DNA of 64,000 bases from Competibacter_A sp002352125 (GTDB taxonomy: Bacteria; Pseudomonadota; Gammaproteobacteria; Competibacterales; Competibacteraceae), in contig DAOROA010000007.1 of assembly GCA_035441325.1 (NCBI GenBank), positions 30,366 to 94,365 of the forward strand, written 5' to 3'. Position numbers and translations under genes: made by a program. Position 1 is the stretch's first letter. Each line of letters opens with the position of its first letter. Below, piece after piece: positions 27,871-36,226 of this stretch. The notes under the pieces were generated by a model, which saw only the letters and a list, made by a program, of their open reading frames with translations, did not search any database and was not told the DNA's origin.

Positions 27871-28683
27871 TTACTGGGGTGGCTGTGGAGTTGCTGGGGC
27901 TGGGGGTGTGGATGGAGCGGCAGCCGGTTTCCGATAATCTTCGATCCAGGGGCTGATGCTGATGAAGCCTGCCGGCATTCCATCTGTTGGGGACAACACC
28001 ATCACGATATCTTTGTTTTTGCCCTTAAGCGGTAGGTAAAGATAATCCTCCAGACGGCCTCCTTGTCGCGTGATGAACCGCTCGACGGCCTGCTTGGCTT
28101 GTGCGTCGAGGGTTGTAATCTGCTGGATGTCGATACTACGGGATTTTAGTTGTTGCAGATCGGGCCGGTATGGTTCATAGAGTTCGGGACGAAATTCGAT
28201 ATCTTTCTCTCGACCCGACAAGACAGCGAACATAATATCTTGTCGTGCCTTGGGGTCTTCGGGAAAATGAGCCTGCGCAAAGAAGGGGTGGATATCGACA
28301 GCATGCTTGAGTTCCGGGTGTTGAAGTTTGACCAGGTCGATTTCCGATGCGGGTATGGTGGTGAACCGGTCAACTGCGAAGACTACAAAAAGGGGGCGTT
28401 GATGATAAATGATGGTTCCGCCATATAGCAATGCACCTAGTTGCATCAGAATGATACAACCCATATCGAATCTCAGGCCAGGTTTTCCAGGTTTGAAGAG
28501 AATCAGGGTGAGCAGTGGGCCTAGCACCAGATCGACGCTGATCAGGACTTTCAAGACAATCCAGCCGCCATCTACCTCAAAGTAGGGATTTGGGTACCAG
28601 GCGAGCAGCATGATACCGAGGAAGATCAGGAAGATAATCGTACTGGCAACAAGATGAATGGCGAAGGCACGCAATTTGGTCAT
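27871..28683 (-). CDS. Type IV pilin accessory protein TfpX/TfpZ family
   Basis: A 270-residue membrane protein matching the TfpX/TfpZ family, which modulates pilin display in Pseudomonas and relatives. It has an N-terminal helix (about 8-30), further hydrophobic segments at about 44-62 and 75-95, and a periplasmic region containing F-A-V-D-R-F and Y-L-P-L-K-G-K-N-K-D-I. A Pro/Ala-rich tail follows. It is divergent from the A+T-rich GT-C gene and about 7 kb from the pilin gene, at the other end of the cassette. TfpX/Z genes normally lie beside pilA, so the locus appears to have been opened by inserted genes. Confidence 0.85.
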   Translation of the reverse strand: MTKLRAFAIHLVASTIIFLIFLGIMLLAWYPNPYFEVDGGWIVLKVLISVDLVLGPLLTLILFKPGKPGLRFDMGCIILMQLGALLYGGTIIYHQRPLFVVFAVDRFTTIPASEIDLVKLQHPELKHAVDIHPFFAQAHFPEDPKARQDIMFAVLSGREKDIEFRPELYEPYRPDLQQLKSRSIDIQQITTLDAQAKQAVERFITRQGGRLEDYLYLPLKGKNKDIVMVLSPTDGMPAGFISISPWIEDYRKPAAAPSTPPAPATPQPPQ

Positions 28684-28761
28684 GGTTGAATATTCTCCAT
28701 AATCTTTAACAAAGAGATACTTAATGTGATTTTATCAGCTTGCGACGATCAGAGAAAAAAG

Positions 28762-30546
28762 ATGAATCAGCAAATAAAAATATTCTGGTTTAAGATCACT
28801 ATAGTGATATTGGTTTTGTTTGGTATTACATTGATTGCATATAAAGATGCCTTAAAGGGTGGGCTGGTATGGGACGCTGGCGGCTATCTTATCGATAATC
28901 CGTATATCATGGCTTTGAGTTGGGATAATATAAAATGGATGTTTAGTACTTTTTATATGTATAACTGGCATCCATTGACTTGGTTATCTTATGCGTTAGA
29001 TTATTGGCTTTATGGAGCTATTTGGGGAGTTGCGCTGACAAATATTATTTTGCATTGTGTTAATACGATATTGGTATTTATATTTGCGTTGTTTTTGATT
29101 TGTGCTCATCGTCAACAAGGCACTTTATTCAAGGATATAAACAATCAAGACTTTGTTTCCGCACTGGTTGCAGCGCTGTTGTTTGGTATTCATCCTCAGC
29201 ATGTAGAGTCGGTTGCTTGGTTAGCAGAGCGCAAGGATGTTCTATGTCTTTTTTTTGTATTGTTAACGTTTATCTTTTATATGGTTTATGCACGACTTGA
29301 GGTAAGCCGTAAACGGATTATTTATTATTGGGTAACACTAGCGTGTTTTGTAATGGCGTTGCTATCAAAACCAATGGCAGTGACAATACCATTTTTGTTA
29401 ATTTTGGGGGATTTTTATCCATTAAAAAGAGTTTCTTTAAAAGATATTGGCAATATTTCAAGAATCAATTGGTCATTAATCAAAAAATTATTCCTCGATA
29501 AATTGCCTTTTGTTTTTCTTTCATTAGTATTGATGGCTATAACGCTTTTTGCGCAGACAACAGCCATTAATCCGTTAGATAAGTTTGGGTTTCAAATTAG
29601 ATTACTTAATGCTGTAAGAAGTTATTTCTTTTATATTTCCAAGATGCTTTTTCCAATCAACTTATTGCCTTTGTATACCGATTTTCCAAATACGAATGAT
29701 CTGTCAAATTTTATATATATAGCAGGGTTTTTATTGATTACTGCTTTATTTTTATATCTTTGGCATACAGGTAGGCAGTATTGGTTAACAGCATGGCTGT
29801 TTTACGTAATTGCGCTTCTGCCAGTGATTGGTATAGTAAAAGTTGGAGTACAATCATTAGCGGACCGGTACGCCTATCTGCCAACAATCCCTTTTTATGT
29901 GTTGATTGGATGTGGATTTACAGTGCTGGTACTTAAAATTAAGTATTTGTTTTTGAGAATTATAGCCATATCAAGTATGATAGTTATTTTTTTAAGTCTA
30001 TTTTTTATGACTGTTAGTCAAGTGATAGTTTGGCAGAATGAGTTGTACTTGTGGAGCTATATAGCTAAGATTATACCTAATCATGGCCCAGCTAATACAG
30101 GGCTTGGAAATTATTATTTTAATCAAGGTGATTATGAAAAAGCGGTTGAGCATTATCAAAACGCTGGAAATTCAGGTGGATTAATAGTTTATTCCATCCC
30201 TCCTTGGGCAATTTCGTATTTGAAGTTAAACAAATTGAATGAGGCACTGCTGCTTTATAAGTATGCGTTGGAAAAAAAATCTGATGTGGGAATCTCTAAT
30301 AGCTGCATTTATTATAATATTGGGCTTATTTATGCTAGACAAGGCTTGCTGGATTATGCAAAACAATCTTTGCTATTGGTAGGCACGGATAGCCCGGATG
30401 ATTTTTTTAAAGCGCATCAAATTTTATTAAAAATTGAAAATTTTGATGCAGACCGGGCTGGGAAGGCAGACGAATCATTTTCTATTTACCAGTATTGTGA
30501 AAAATATCGTGTTTATAGTGCTAGCAATATTTATGGAGATTATTAA
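28762..30546 (+). CDS. TMTC-like GT-C/TPR membrane protein (paralogue 1)
   Basis: A 594-residue protein with about ten to twelve membrane helices (to about residue 420) and a C-terminal TPR-like helical region. Family motifs: N-W-H-P-L-T-W-L-S near residue 72, and G-I-H-P-Q-H-V-E-S-V-A-W-L-A-E-R-K-D-V-L, which corresponds to the DUF1736/TMTC-type O-mannosyltransferases. The first-loop motif reads W37-D38-A39, whereas the paralogue at 31733 has W-D-D, so a probable catalytic or metal-binding Asp is replaced. ATG 28762 is chosen; a GTG at 28726 is also in frame. Composition is far more A+T-rich than the flanks, suggesting transfer. Likely role: sugar transfer to pilin from a lipid-linked donor (inference). 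Confidence 0.75.
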   Translation: MNQQIKIFWFKITIVILVLFGITLIAYKDALKGGLVWDAGGYLIDNPYIMALSWDNIKWMFSTFYMYNWHPLTWLSYALDYWLYGAIWGVALTNIILHCVNTILVFIFALFLICAHRQQGTLFKDINNQDFVSALVAALLFGIHPQHVESVAWLAERKDVLCLFFVLLTFIFYMVYARLEVSRKRIIYYWVTLACFVMALLSKPMAVTIPFLLILGDFYPLKRVSLKDIGNISRINWSLIKKLFLDKLPFVFLSLVLMAITLFAQTTAINPLDKFGFQIRLLNAVRSYFFYISKMLFPINLLPLYTDFPNTNDLSNFIYIAGFLLITALFLYLWHTGRQYWLTAWLFYVIALLPVIGIVKVGVQSLADRYAYLPTIPFYVLIGCGFTVLVLKIKYLFLRIIAISSMIVIFLSLFFMTVSQVIVWQNELYLWSYIAKIIPNHGPANTGLGNYYFNQGDYEKAVEHYQNAGNSGGLIVYSIPPWAISYLKLNKLNEALLLYKYALEKKSDVGISNSCIYYNIGLIYARQGLLDYAKQSLLLVGTDSPDDFFKAHQILLKIENFDADRAGKADESFSIYQYCEKYRVYSASNIYGDY

Positions 30547-30692
30547 CCATTGGTGCTGGTTTTTCTATTGCAGCAAACTCAAGTGCTTACGGGACTCATT
30601 CTGATAGTGCCAAACGATCAGCTCTCATGAAAATCAATGGCTTACTGAATAAAACTAGCACCATTGGTTCAGTATAAGTCTCGTAAGCAATT
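30545..30692. repeat. Two interlocked imperfect inverted repeats
   Basis: Pair 1: 30545-30563 with 30651-30669, 17 of 19 bases complementary. Pair 2: 30581-30599 with 30674-30692, 16 of 19 complementary. The arms are in the order 1L-2L-1R-2R, so the two stems cannot both form as nested hairpins. They lie in the convergent gap between the first GT-C gene (pair 1 starts at its stop codon) and the flippase-like gene. Confidence 0.7.
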
Positions 30693-30737
30693 GCATTTTT
30701 TCCATAAACAAACTAGTATAAAAGGTTAATGACCATC

Positions 30738-31736
30738 TCAAGTTTCTTTTAATGAGCTTGTTAACTTACAAGGGCAGGTGGTGAGAGGTAAACGAATTTT
30801 TAACAAAATTAATCCACCAGGTAATGTAGCGCTCCAAAGTACAAGCAGATACAACAGGGAGAGTAATACACCCTGTTCGTAATTTGCTCCGGCTCCAAGT
30901 AATAAGGCAACCAATGTGCCTTCCCGCAACCCTAATCCTCCAAGAGAAATTGGAATATTTGTTGCTAGCATCACAAAAGGAATAATGACAAAATAAGCGG
31001 CAATAGGCACATTCAAATCTAAGCTATAGCCTAATAGAGCGTAAACGCCGATCACTAATATTTGCAGTAGAAGAGAAAGCAGCATTCCGTTCAGTAATAA
31101 CTTAGGTGCTTGGCGATAAACATGGAAGATTTCAAAAATATCGATCAAAATTCTGTATAAGCGGTCTTGTCGGCTAATTTGCTGACGTTTACGTAACCAG
31201 TTTAATAGGGTTGGAGAAAACAATAGCCATCCGCCAAATAGAATGGCCAAAATCGCGCCACAAAGAAGTAGTATATTGCTTCTGTCTAGCGGAAAAGTAT
31301 CCTGCAATAATACGGTTAGCAGTCCAGTGAGCAGCAATACTAGCAACCCCAAGACACGATCTACAAAAGTCGAGGATAGTAATTGTCTGACTTGGTAGCC
31401 ACGCATCGATAAATAGGCTGTTCTGACTACATCACCGCCAAAACCAGTTGGTAAAAAGTTATTGGAAAACAATCCTAAATAATAGGCAGGAAAAATATCA
31501 CGATAATTACATTGTGGGTCAGTATGTCGTAACAACAGCCACCAACGCAGGCTGCTACACAGAAAAGCGAGCAGATGCAAGACGATAGCAGCTAATAGTA
31601 AAAATGGGTGAATATGATGTAGAAGTTCTCGTCCTTCTTGGAAATTGAGCCGAAATATTAATAAATAAAGTAATCCGCTAGTGAGAGCGATTTTGCCCCC
31701 TAATGCTGCCTGTTTAATCCAGTTATTTCTGTTCAT
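30738..31736 (-). CDS. YbhN/lysylphosphatidylglycerol synthase-type membrane protein, flippase-like
   Basis: A 332-residue protein with about eight membrane helices, of the lysylphosphatidylglycerol synthase TM-region (UPF0104/YbhN/AglD) family. Typical segments are S-L-R-W-W-L-L-L-R, G-L-F-S-N-N-F-L-P-T-G-F-G-G-D-V-V-R and I-P-I-S-L-G-G-L-G-L-R-E-G. Such proteins are often found beside GT2 polyprenyl-phosphate glycosyltransferases and are suspected lipid-sugar translocases. Its ATG overlaps the stop of the upstream GT-C gene (31733-31736, ATGA), so the two are coupled. The role in moving the glycan carrier is inference. Confidence 0.83.
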   Translation of the reverse strand: MNRNNWIKQAALGGKIALTSGLLYLLIFRLNFQEGRELLHHIHPFLLLAAIVLHLLAFLCSSLRWWLLLRHTDPQCNYRDIFPAYYLGLFSNNFLPTGFGGDVVRTAYLSMRGYQVRQLLSSTFVDRVLGLLVLLLTGLLTVLLQDTFPLDRSNILLLCGAILAILFGGWLLFSPTLLNWLRKRQQISRQDRLYRILIDIFEIFHVYRQAPKLLLNGMLLSLLLQILVIGVYALLGYSLDLNVPIAAYFVIIPFVMLATNIPISLGGLGLREGTLVALLLGAGANYEQGVLLSLLYLLVLWSATLPGGLILLKIRLPLTTCPCKLTSSLKET

Positions 31737-33592
31737 GGCGTAAACTTTTGTTGATTCGCACAGAAGGAATAACCCTGCTTAGCTAACAGATTATCCAATT
31801 TGGCTTGTTCCAAATTTGTTGCGCTAAGTGTTGCGGTCTGAAGTAGTTTCATTTTTTCCAGTTCAGGGCTTGCTATTGATGCCTTATCGAGCATTGCGAT
31901 TTGGATGGATAGCGCTTGGGTTTTAGCAAATTCTGAACTATTCACTGGTATTGTTTCAAATACCTTTCGTGCTTCGGCAAATAAACTTTTTTTGGTGTAT
32001 ATCCAACCCATATTGTAGCGAATACAGTCATCCCGAACATTACGTAAACTGGGGTCTACTTCCAGCGCGTTTTTATAGGCTTCGAGTGCTTCGTCAGGCC
32101 GGTCAAGTCTTATCAGAATTTCTCCGAGAAAGCCTTGCTCCCGTCGCCAAGGATAACCGTGCAGCATGGCAAGCTGAACATGTTCTAATGATTTTTTGTA
32201 GTTCTGATAATGAAAATAGTGGGCGGCTAGATTATGTTGAGCAAAACTACTAGCAGGGTTAATCTTGATAACATAGTTCCATAGAACCAATCCATGTTTC
32301 CAAACCTGTAACTGGTTGTGGCTAATATTGAATAATGTTGAGAAGACAATAGCGATACCCGAAATAATGCAGAATTTAATGATAGTGACGAATTTATTAC
32401 GTGGCATATAATAAAGGTAGGCTATTCCAGAGCCGACTAGAATATAAAATGGAAGCGTAGGCAGATAAGCATATCGGTCAGCTGCGGATTGTATGCCTAC
32501 TTGAATAATGCCAATGACTGGCGAAAGCGTGACTAAGTAAAATAACCAGATAATAAGTAAATAGTGTTTTTTCTTTTGTTGCCAATAGTAAATTGATACG
32601 GTAGTTACCAAAATGAATCCAATGATTAAAATGGAAATTTTTAACCAGTTCGGATTATGGATTAGATATTCAGGAAATGGGTAAAGCGGTGAGAGTGCTA
32701 TTGGCAGGAAGAATTTTGATATATATAAAAATACGCTATTAATAGCGTTAATAACCCTAAAGAATAGACCAAATTGTTCAATGGATATAATTGCTTTCGT
32801 TTGAGCAAATAATGTTAAAACAATTGAGGCAATGGTTAGTAAAATAAAAGGGACTTTCTCTATTAATATTTGATTCCATGAAATAGTTAAAATCTGCGCA
32901 TCTAAAGGCTTTAGCAAATATGTGCGTCGTAGAGGGTAGATATCTAACAAGAATAGGATTACAGGTAGAGTTACCGCCATCGGTTTGGACATCAATGCTA
33001 GTATAAAAAATACAATCGTAGCTAGAAACCAATATCGTCTTGTAGCTGTTGCCTTCGTGTAAAATATGTAGAAAAATACTGTAAATAGAAGGAAAAATTG
33101 ACAAAGTACATCTTTACGCTCAGAAATCCAGGCTACCGATTCGACATGCTGTGGGTGAATGCTAAATAATAGAGCTGCGATAAAAGCAGCAAAAAATTTT
33201 GACTTGTCGAATGGACGGATTATAGCGTTCTGTAAGCCGTGTCCAGCTATATTAAGCAGAAGAATAGTTAGAAAGAAAACACCAATACTGTTGAATCCGT
33301 GTAGAATGATGTTGGTTAAGTGAAACCCCCAAGGATTTAAACTACCTTGCCAAGTGTAATTTACGGCAAAAGATAGCCACGTTAGTGGATGCCAGTTTGC
33401 AACATCAAAAGTAGTGAACATCCATTGGATGTTGCTCCAGCTTAGATTTTGGATGTGGGTATTATTACCCAGATAATGAAAATCATCCCACATAAAATCA
33501 TAATCGGTGCTGGGATAATACACTGCAAAAGTGGCCAGCATGATTAAGGAGATTGCAGTTAGTATTGCAAATGAAACAAGGTATTTTTTCAT
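31733..33592 (-). CDS. TMTC-like GT-C/TPR membrane protein (paralogue 2)
   Basis: A 619-residue paralogue of the 28762 gene. The first periplasmic loop carries M-W-D-D-F-H-Y-L (W35-D36-D37), the Asp pair expected of GT-C enzymes. N-W-H-P-L-T-W-L-S and S-I-H-P-Q-H-V-E-S-V-A-W-I-S-E-R-K-D-V-L follow, then A-D-R-Y-A-Y-L-P and about twelve helices in total. The C-terminal third (about 440-610) contains TPRs (for example D-E-A-L-E-A-Y-K-N-A-L-E-V-D-P). A+T-rich like its paralogue. It probably transfers a sugar from a polyprenyl-phosphate donor to a secreted acceptor, most plausibly the adjacent pilin (inference from location). Confidence 0.8.
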   Translation of the reverse strand: MKKYLVSFAILTAISLIMLATFAVYYPSTDYDFMWDDFHYLGNNTHIQNLSWSNIQWMFTTFDVANWHPLTWLSFAVNYTWQGSLNPWGFHLTNIILHGFNSIGVFFLTILLLNIAGHGLQNAIIRPFDKSKFFAAFIAALLFSIHPQHVESVAWISERKDVLCQFFLLFTVFFYIFYTKATATRRYWFLATIVFFILALMSKPMAVTLPVILFLLDIYPLRRTYLLKPLDAQILTISWNQILIEKVPFILLTIASIVLTLFAQTKAIISIEQFGLFFRVINAINSVFLYISKFFLPIALSPLYPFPEYLIHNPNWLKISILIIGFILVTTVSIYYWQQKKKHYLLIIWLFYLVTLSPVIGIIQVGIQSAADRYAYLPTLPFYILVGSGIAYLYYMPRNKFVTIIKFCIISGIAIVFSTLFNISHNQLQVWKHGLVLWNYVIKINPASSFAQHNLAAHYFHYQNYKKSLEHVQLAMLHGYPWRREQGFLGEILIRLDRPDEALEAYKNALEVDPSLRNVRDDCIRYNMGWIYTKKSLFAEARKVFETIPVNSSEFAKTQALSIQIAMLDKASIASPELEKMKLLQTATLSATNLEQAKLDNLLAKQGYSFCANQQKFTP

Positions 33593-33640
33593 TATTTATT
33601 ATATAGCTATAGGGTTTATTTATTTTGGGAATCGAGCATG

Positions 33641-34390
33641 TTAATCGAGCCGGTTAAGTATGGAGTTTTGGTATAATTTCCATTGGTGTAACCGATACAG
33701 CAAAGTATTTCCTATTACTCCCAACCCATAGCGAATGGAACGTCGCAAGTTAATCGATGATGAATCTTCCATATAAAGCGTCGGACAGGTAATTTCACCG
33801 ATCCGAAAGTCAGCGTGAATGATTTGCAGTAACATCTGGTTGTCGAAAATAAAGTCGTTATCGTTATGCTCAAGCGGTAAGGTTTCCAGTAATTTTCGGG
33901 AAAAAGCGCGATAACCAGTATGATATTCTGACAGTTTATGGGGTAGCATCAAATTTTGGAATAAAGTTAGTATTCTATTAGCAATAAATTTGTAAAGTGG
34001 CATTCCACCTTTCAGTGCACCTACCCCAAGAATCCTCGATCCGAGCACGCAATCGAACACGTCTTCAGCAATCAGCCAGCTCATCGCTGCACATAACTTT
34101 GGGGTGTATTGATAATCGGGGTGAATCATCACCACGATATCCGCTCCCAGCGCTAAAGCGGTACGGTAGCAGGTCTTTTGATTACCGCCGTAGCCCAGGT
34201 TGGTGTCATGGACGATCACATGCGTAATACCTAGATTGCGGGCTAATCCGGCAGTATCATCCTGGCTGTTATCATCCACCAGAATGACTTCGTCCACGAT
34301 ATCGTGGGGGATTTCAGCGTAGGTTTTTTCCAGGGTGCGGGCAGCGTTGTACGCTGGCATGACCACGACTACTTTCTGTCCTTTCAACAT
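33641..34390 (-). CDS. Family 2 glycosyltransferase, dolichyl-phosphate-sugar synthase-like
   Basis: A 249-residue GT2 enzyme. V-V-V-V-M-P-A-Y-N-A at the N-terminus, D-D-N-S at about 38-41, the metal-binding I-H-P-D-Y-Q-Y (in place of D-x-D) and the late E-Y-H-T-G-Y-R-A-F-S match Dpm1-like polyprenyl-phosphate glycosyltransferases. There are no C-terminal membrane helices. ATG 34390 is preceded by GGAGA eight bases upstream; a GTG at 34396 is also in frame. It is followed by the second GT-C gene after about 48 bases. Inferred role: loading a sugar onto undecaprenyl phosphate for the GT-C enzyme. Confidence 0.87.
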   Translation of the reverse strand: MLKGQKVVVVMPAYNAARTLEKTYAEIPHDIVDEVILVDDNSQDDTAGLARNLGITHVIVHDTNLGYGGNQKTCYRTALALGADIVVMIHPDYQYTPKLCAAMSWLIAEDVFDCVLGSRILGVGALKGGMPLYKFIANRILTLFQNLMLPHKLSEYHTGYRAFSRKLLETLPLEHNDNDFIFDNQMLLQIIHADFRIGEITCPTLYMEDSSSINLRRSIRYGLGVIGNTLLYRLHQWKLYQNSILNRLD

Positions 34391-34496
34391 ACACAATATC
34401 TCCAGGGCGCATTGAGTCCAACTACATATGAAAATCCCTAATTAAAATGCAAAAAAAGATCCAAAATTAGATATGGTTGTTGGTAGTTGTTAAATC

Positions 34497-35531
34497 TTAC
34501 TGATGTTTTTGTGCATACACGATCAGTGTCGCACCACGCCCCAACAGTCCCGATAATAGATATTCCAGCAGCGCCAGTGGCGCGATAAGTCCTGCTGTAG
34601 CTAACCAGCCGAATAAATGCCATTTTTTGCCTCGTCCATGTGAATTTTTTAAAAGAGTGTACAAATTATTGGCACTATTTGGAGGGGACAGCCAATTCAG
34701 CATACTTTGAATAAAGCCGAACACGTTTTGGTCAAAAGACCAAGTACTAATTTTGAGCGGTTGCAGGCCATAGTTTCCCATTAGCTGCTCTAGAACGGAG
34801 CGGCTAAAATGATAGGTATGGCGGGGCAGATCAAGATGAAACCAGGCACTTTTGAATAAAGCGGCTTGCCAACTACTAAAATTTGGCACTGCCAGCGCCA
34901 CGATTCCGCCAGGCCGCACCAATCGCGCCACCCTTCTTAATGTTGCCGCCGGGTTATTGACATGTTCCAGAACGTGCCAAAGCACGATGGTATCGAAGGA
35001 CTCCGCTGCTAGTGGCAGATTTTCCAGGTCGTCACGATAAAAATGAATACCAGCGCGCGTTTGATCAAGTGGGAATTCTTGTCTTTCGACGCCGTGGCAT
35101 TCGCAGCCCTGTCGCGCTAATGCAGCGAGGAGGTTTGCTCGACCACAGCCGATGTCGAGGATACGCCAAGGGTTGGTTTTCGGTCTGGCTGGAGTGGCCC
35201 GGGCACGTAACAGGGCGCGCAAGCGGTGAGCGCGTCGCCAGTTATCGAGACGGGTGAACCATTCCACGATGCCAGTGAATTTACGCTGACCACCGCCATA
35301 GTAGGGTGCGGCGTAGTATCGGCCAAGCTCCTGTTCGGTCAGCACGGGTTCGGTACGGACCAGACCGCACTGTTTACAGCGGACCAGAGTGAAGGTCGCC
35401 GCATCCGTTGCGTCAAAGGCAGGCGCTCGATAAAGCGTCGCCCTGCGCGATGCGCCGCAACTGTAACAAGGTAGGGTAGTATCTATCGGCATCGCTGTAT
35501 CCAACATGACCGTAGCGGATAGGGCGGACAT
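34497..35531 (-). CDS. Class I SAM methyltransferase with zinc-ribbon-like N-terminus
   Basis: A 344-residue protein. The N-terminal C-Y-S-C-G and C-K-Q-C-G pairs look like a zinc ribbon. The SAM-binding motif I-L-D-I-G-C-G-R-A-N-L-L is at about 125-136, with V-L-W-H-V-L-E-H-V-N-N-P and L-V-R-P-G-G-I-V-A-L-A-V-P following; two hydrophobic segments near the C-terminus may anchor it. This layout is common for methyltransferases in glycan gene clusters. Starts are possible at 35531 (directly after the pilin terminator) or 35492. Transcription by read-through or from a local promoter cannot be decided. Followed by the GT2 gene. Confidence 0.85.
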   Translation of the reverse strand: MSALSATVMLDTAMPIDTTLPCYSCGASRRATLYRAPAFDATDAATFTLVRCKQCGLVRTEPVLTEQELGRYYAAPYYGGGQRKFTGIVEWFTRLDNWRRAHRLRALLRARATPARPKTNPWRILDIGCGRANLLAALARQGCECHGVERQEFPLDQTRAGIHFYRDDLENLPLAAESFDTIVLWHVLEHVNNPAATLRRVARLVRPGGIVALAVPNFSSWQAALFKSAWFHLDLPRHTYHFSRSVLEQLMGNYGLQPLKISTWSFDQNVFGFIQSMLNWLSPPNSANNLYTLLKNSHGRGKKWHLFGWLATAGLIAPLALLEYLLSGLLGRGATLIVYAQKHQ

Positions 35532-35532
35532 T

Positions 35533-35557
35533 AAAAAGCCCCTGTTTACAGGGGCTT
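35533..35557 (-). terminator. Rho-independent terminator of the pilin gene
   Basis: Read on the minus strand: nine-base perfect stem (AAGCCCCTG against CAGGGGCTT), TAAA loop, then five T. It sits 30 bases after the pilin stop and ends immediately before the ATG at 35531 of the methyltransferase gene. It probably sets a high pilin to low downstream expression ratio. Confidence 0.9.
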
Positions 35558-35586
35558 GGGTTGCTTCCGATCAAGCCGGAGCAGGA

Positions 35587-36117
35587 CTAACGGCACTCTG
35601 ACGGCGCATATTTTCCAGGTATGCCAGTAGTGGGGCTAGCGAGGGTAGCACCGGAGAACTTATTAGTCGCGGTCGTGGTGGAGGCTCCAAGGCATGCCCA
35701 GTCGATATTGCCCGCCACGGTGGAGTTCAATACGGTGGGGGCACCACCGACGCGGATGAACGGCTGCAAGACGATCTGATTGCTGCCAGTCAGCTCCGAA
35801 ATACCGGTGGTGGCGGTGTCATAGGCAACGGTGATGTTGCCGACGCCGCTATCAACGGTGATACCCGAGACATACTTGGTCGGCGTGAAAGAGCTGTTCC
35901 ATTCGGTGGCGGCACCAGACAGGCCCAACAGGCCGCCGGACTGGAAGCTTTCGGAGACGGCGACCTTGGCCGAGGATGCCAGATTCAAACCTTCGGTTAC
36001 CCGGGAGCGGACGGTGTAATCCTGATAAGCCGGAATCGCGATGGCGGCCAGAATACCGATGATCGCCACGACGATCATGAGTTCGATCAGGGTGAAGCCT
36101 TGTTGGAACTTCTTCAT
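35587..36117 (-). CDS. pilA: Type IV major pilin
   Basis: A 176-residue prepilin. The short basic leader M-K-K-F-Q-Q-G is followed by F-T-L-I-E-L-M-I-V-V-A, with the peptidase cleavage after G7 and the conserved Glu at mature position 5. The hydrophobic assembly helix extends to about residue 30. The C-terminal disulfide loop is bounded by Cys near residues 141 and 175 (W-A-C-L-G-A and P-S-E-C-R). The loop and preceding region are Ser/Thr-rich, suitable for O-glycosylation. AGGAG lies six bases before the ATG. A sigma-54 promoter lies upstream and a strong terminator downstream. The symbol pilE would be equally valid. Confidence 0.95.
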   Translation of the reverse strand: MKKFQQGFTLIELMIVVAIIGILAAIAIPAYQDYTVRSRVTEGLNLASSAKVAVSESFQSGGLLGLSGAATEWNSSFTPTKYVSGITVDSGVGNITVAYDTATTGISELTGSNQIVLQPFIRVGGAPTVLNSTVAGNIDWACLGASTTTATNKFSGATLASPTTGIPGKYAPSECR

Positions 36118-36210
36118 GGATTGCTCCTAAAAACTACTTTTTTAAATGAAAACCCGTTGGGGGCCTGGGAGTTATAGGGGATCCGCGTTCGATCCCTTCG
36201 CGCCTACTTT

Positions 36211-36226
36211 TGCAGGGGCTGTGCCA
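36211..36226 (-). promoter_or_regulatory. Sigma-54 promoter of the pilin gene
   Basis: On the minus strand the sequence reads TGGCACAGCCCCTGCA. This matches the -24/-12 consensus TGGCAC-N5-TTGCA at all but one fixed base, with correct spacing. A transcript would start near 36200, giving an untranslated leader of about 80 bases before the pilin ATG. The PilS/PilR genes, whose products activate sigma-54 pilin promoters, lie 1.2 kb away, so PilR control is very likely. PilR sites would be expected in the A+T-rich stretch 36240-36330. Confidence 0.88.
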
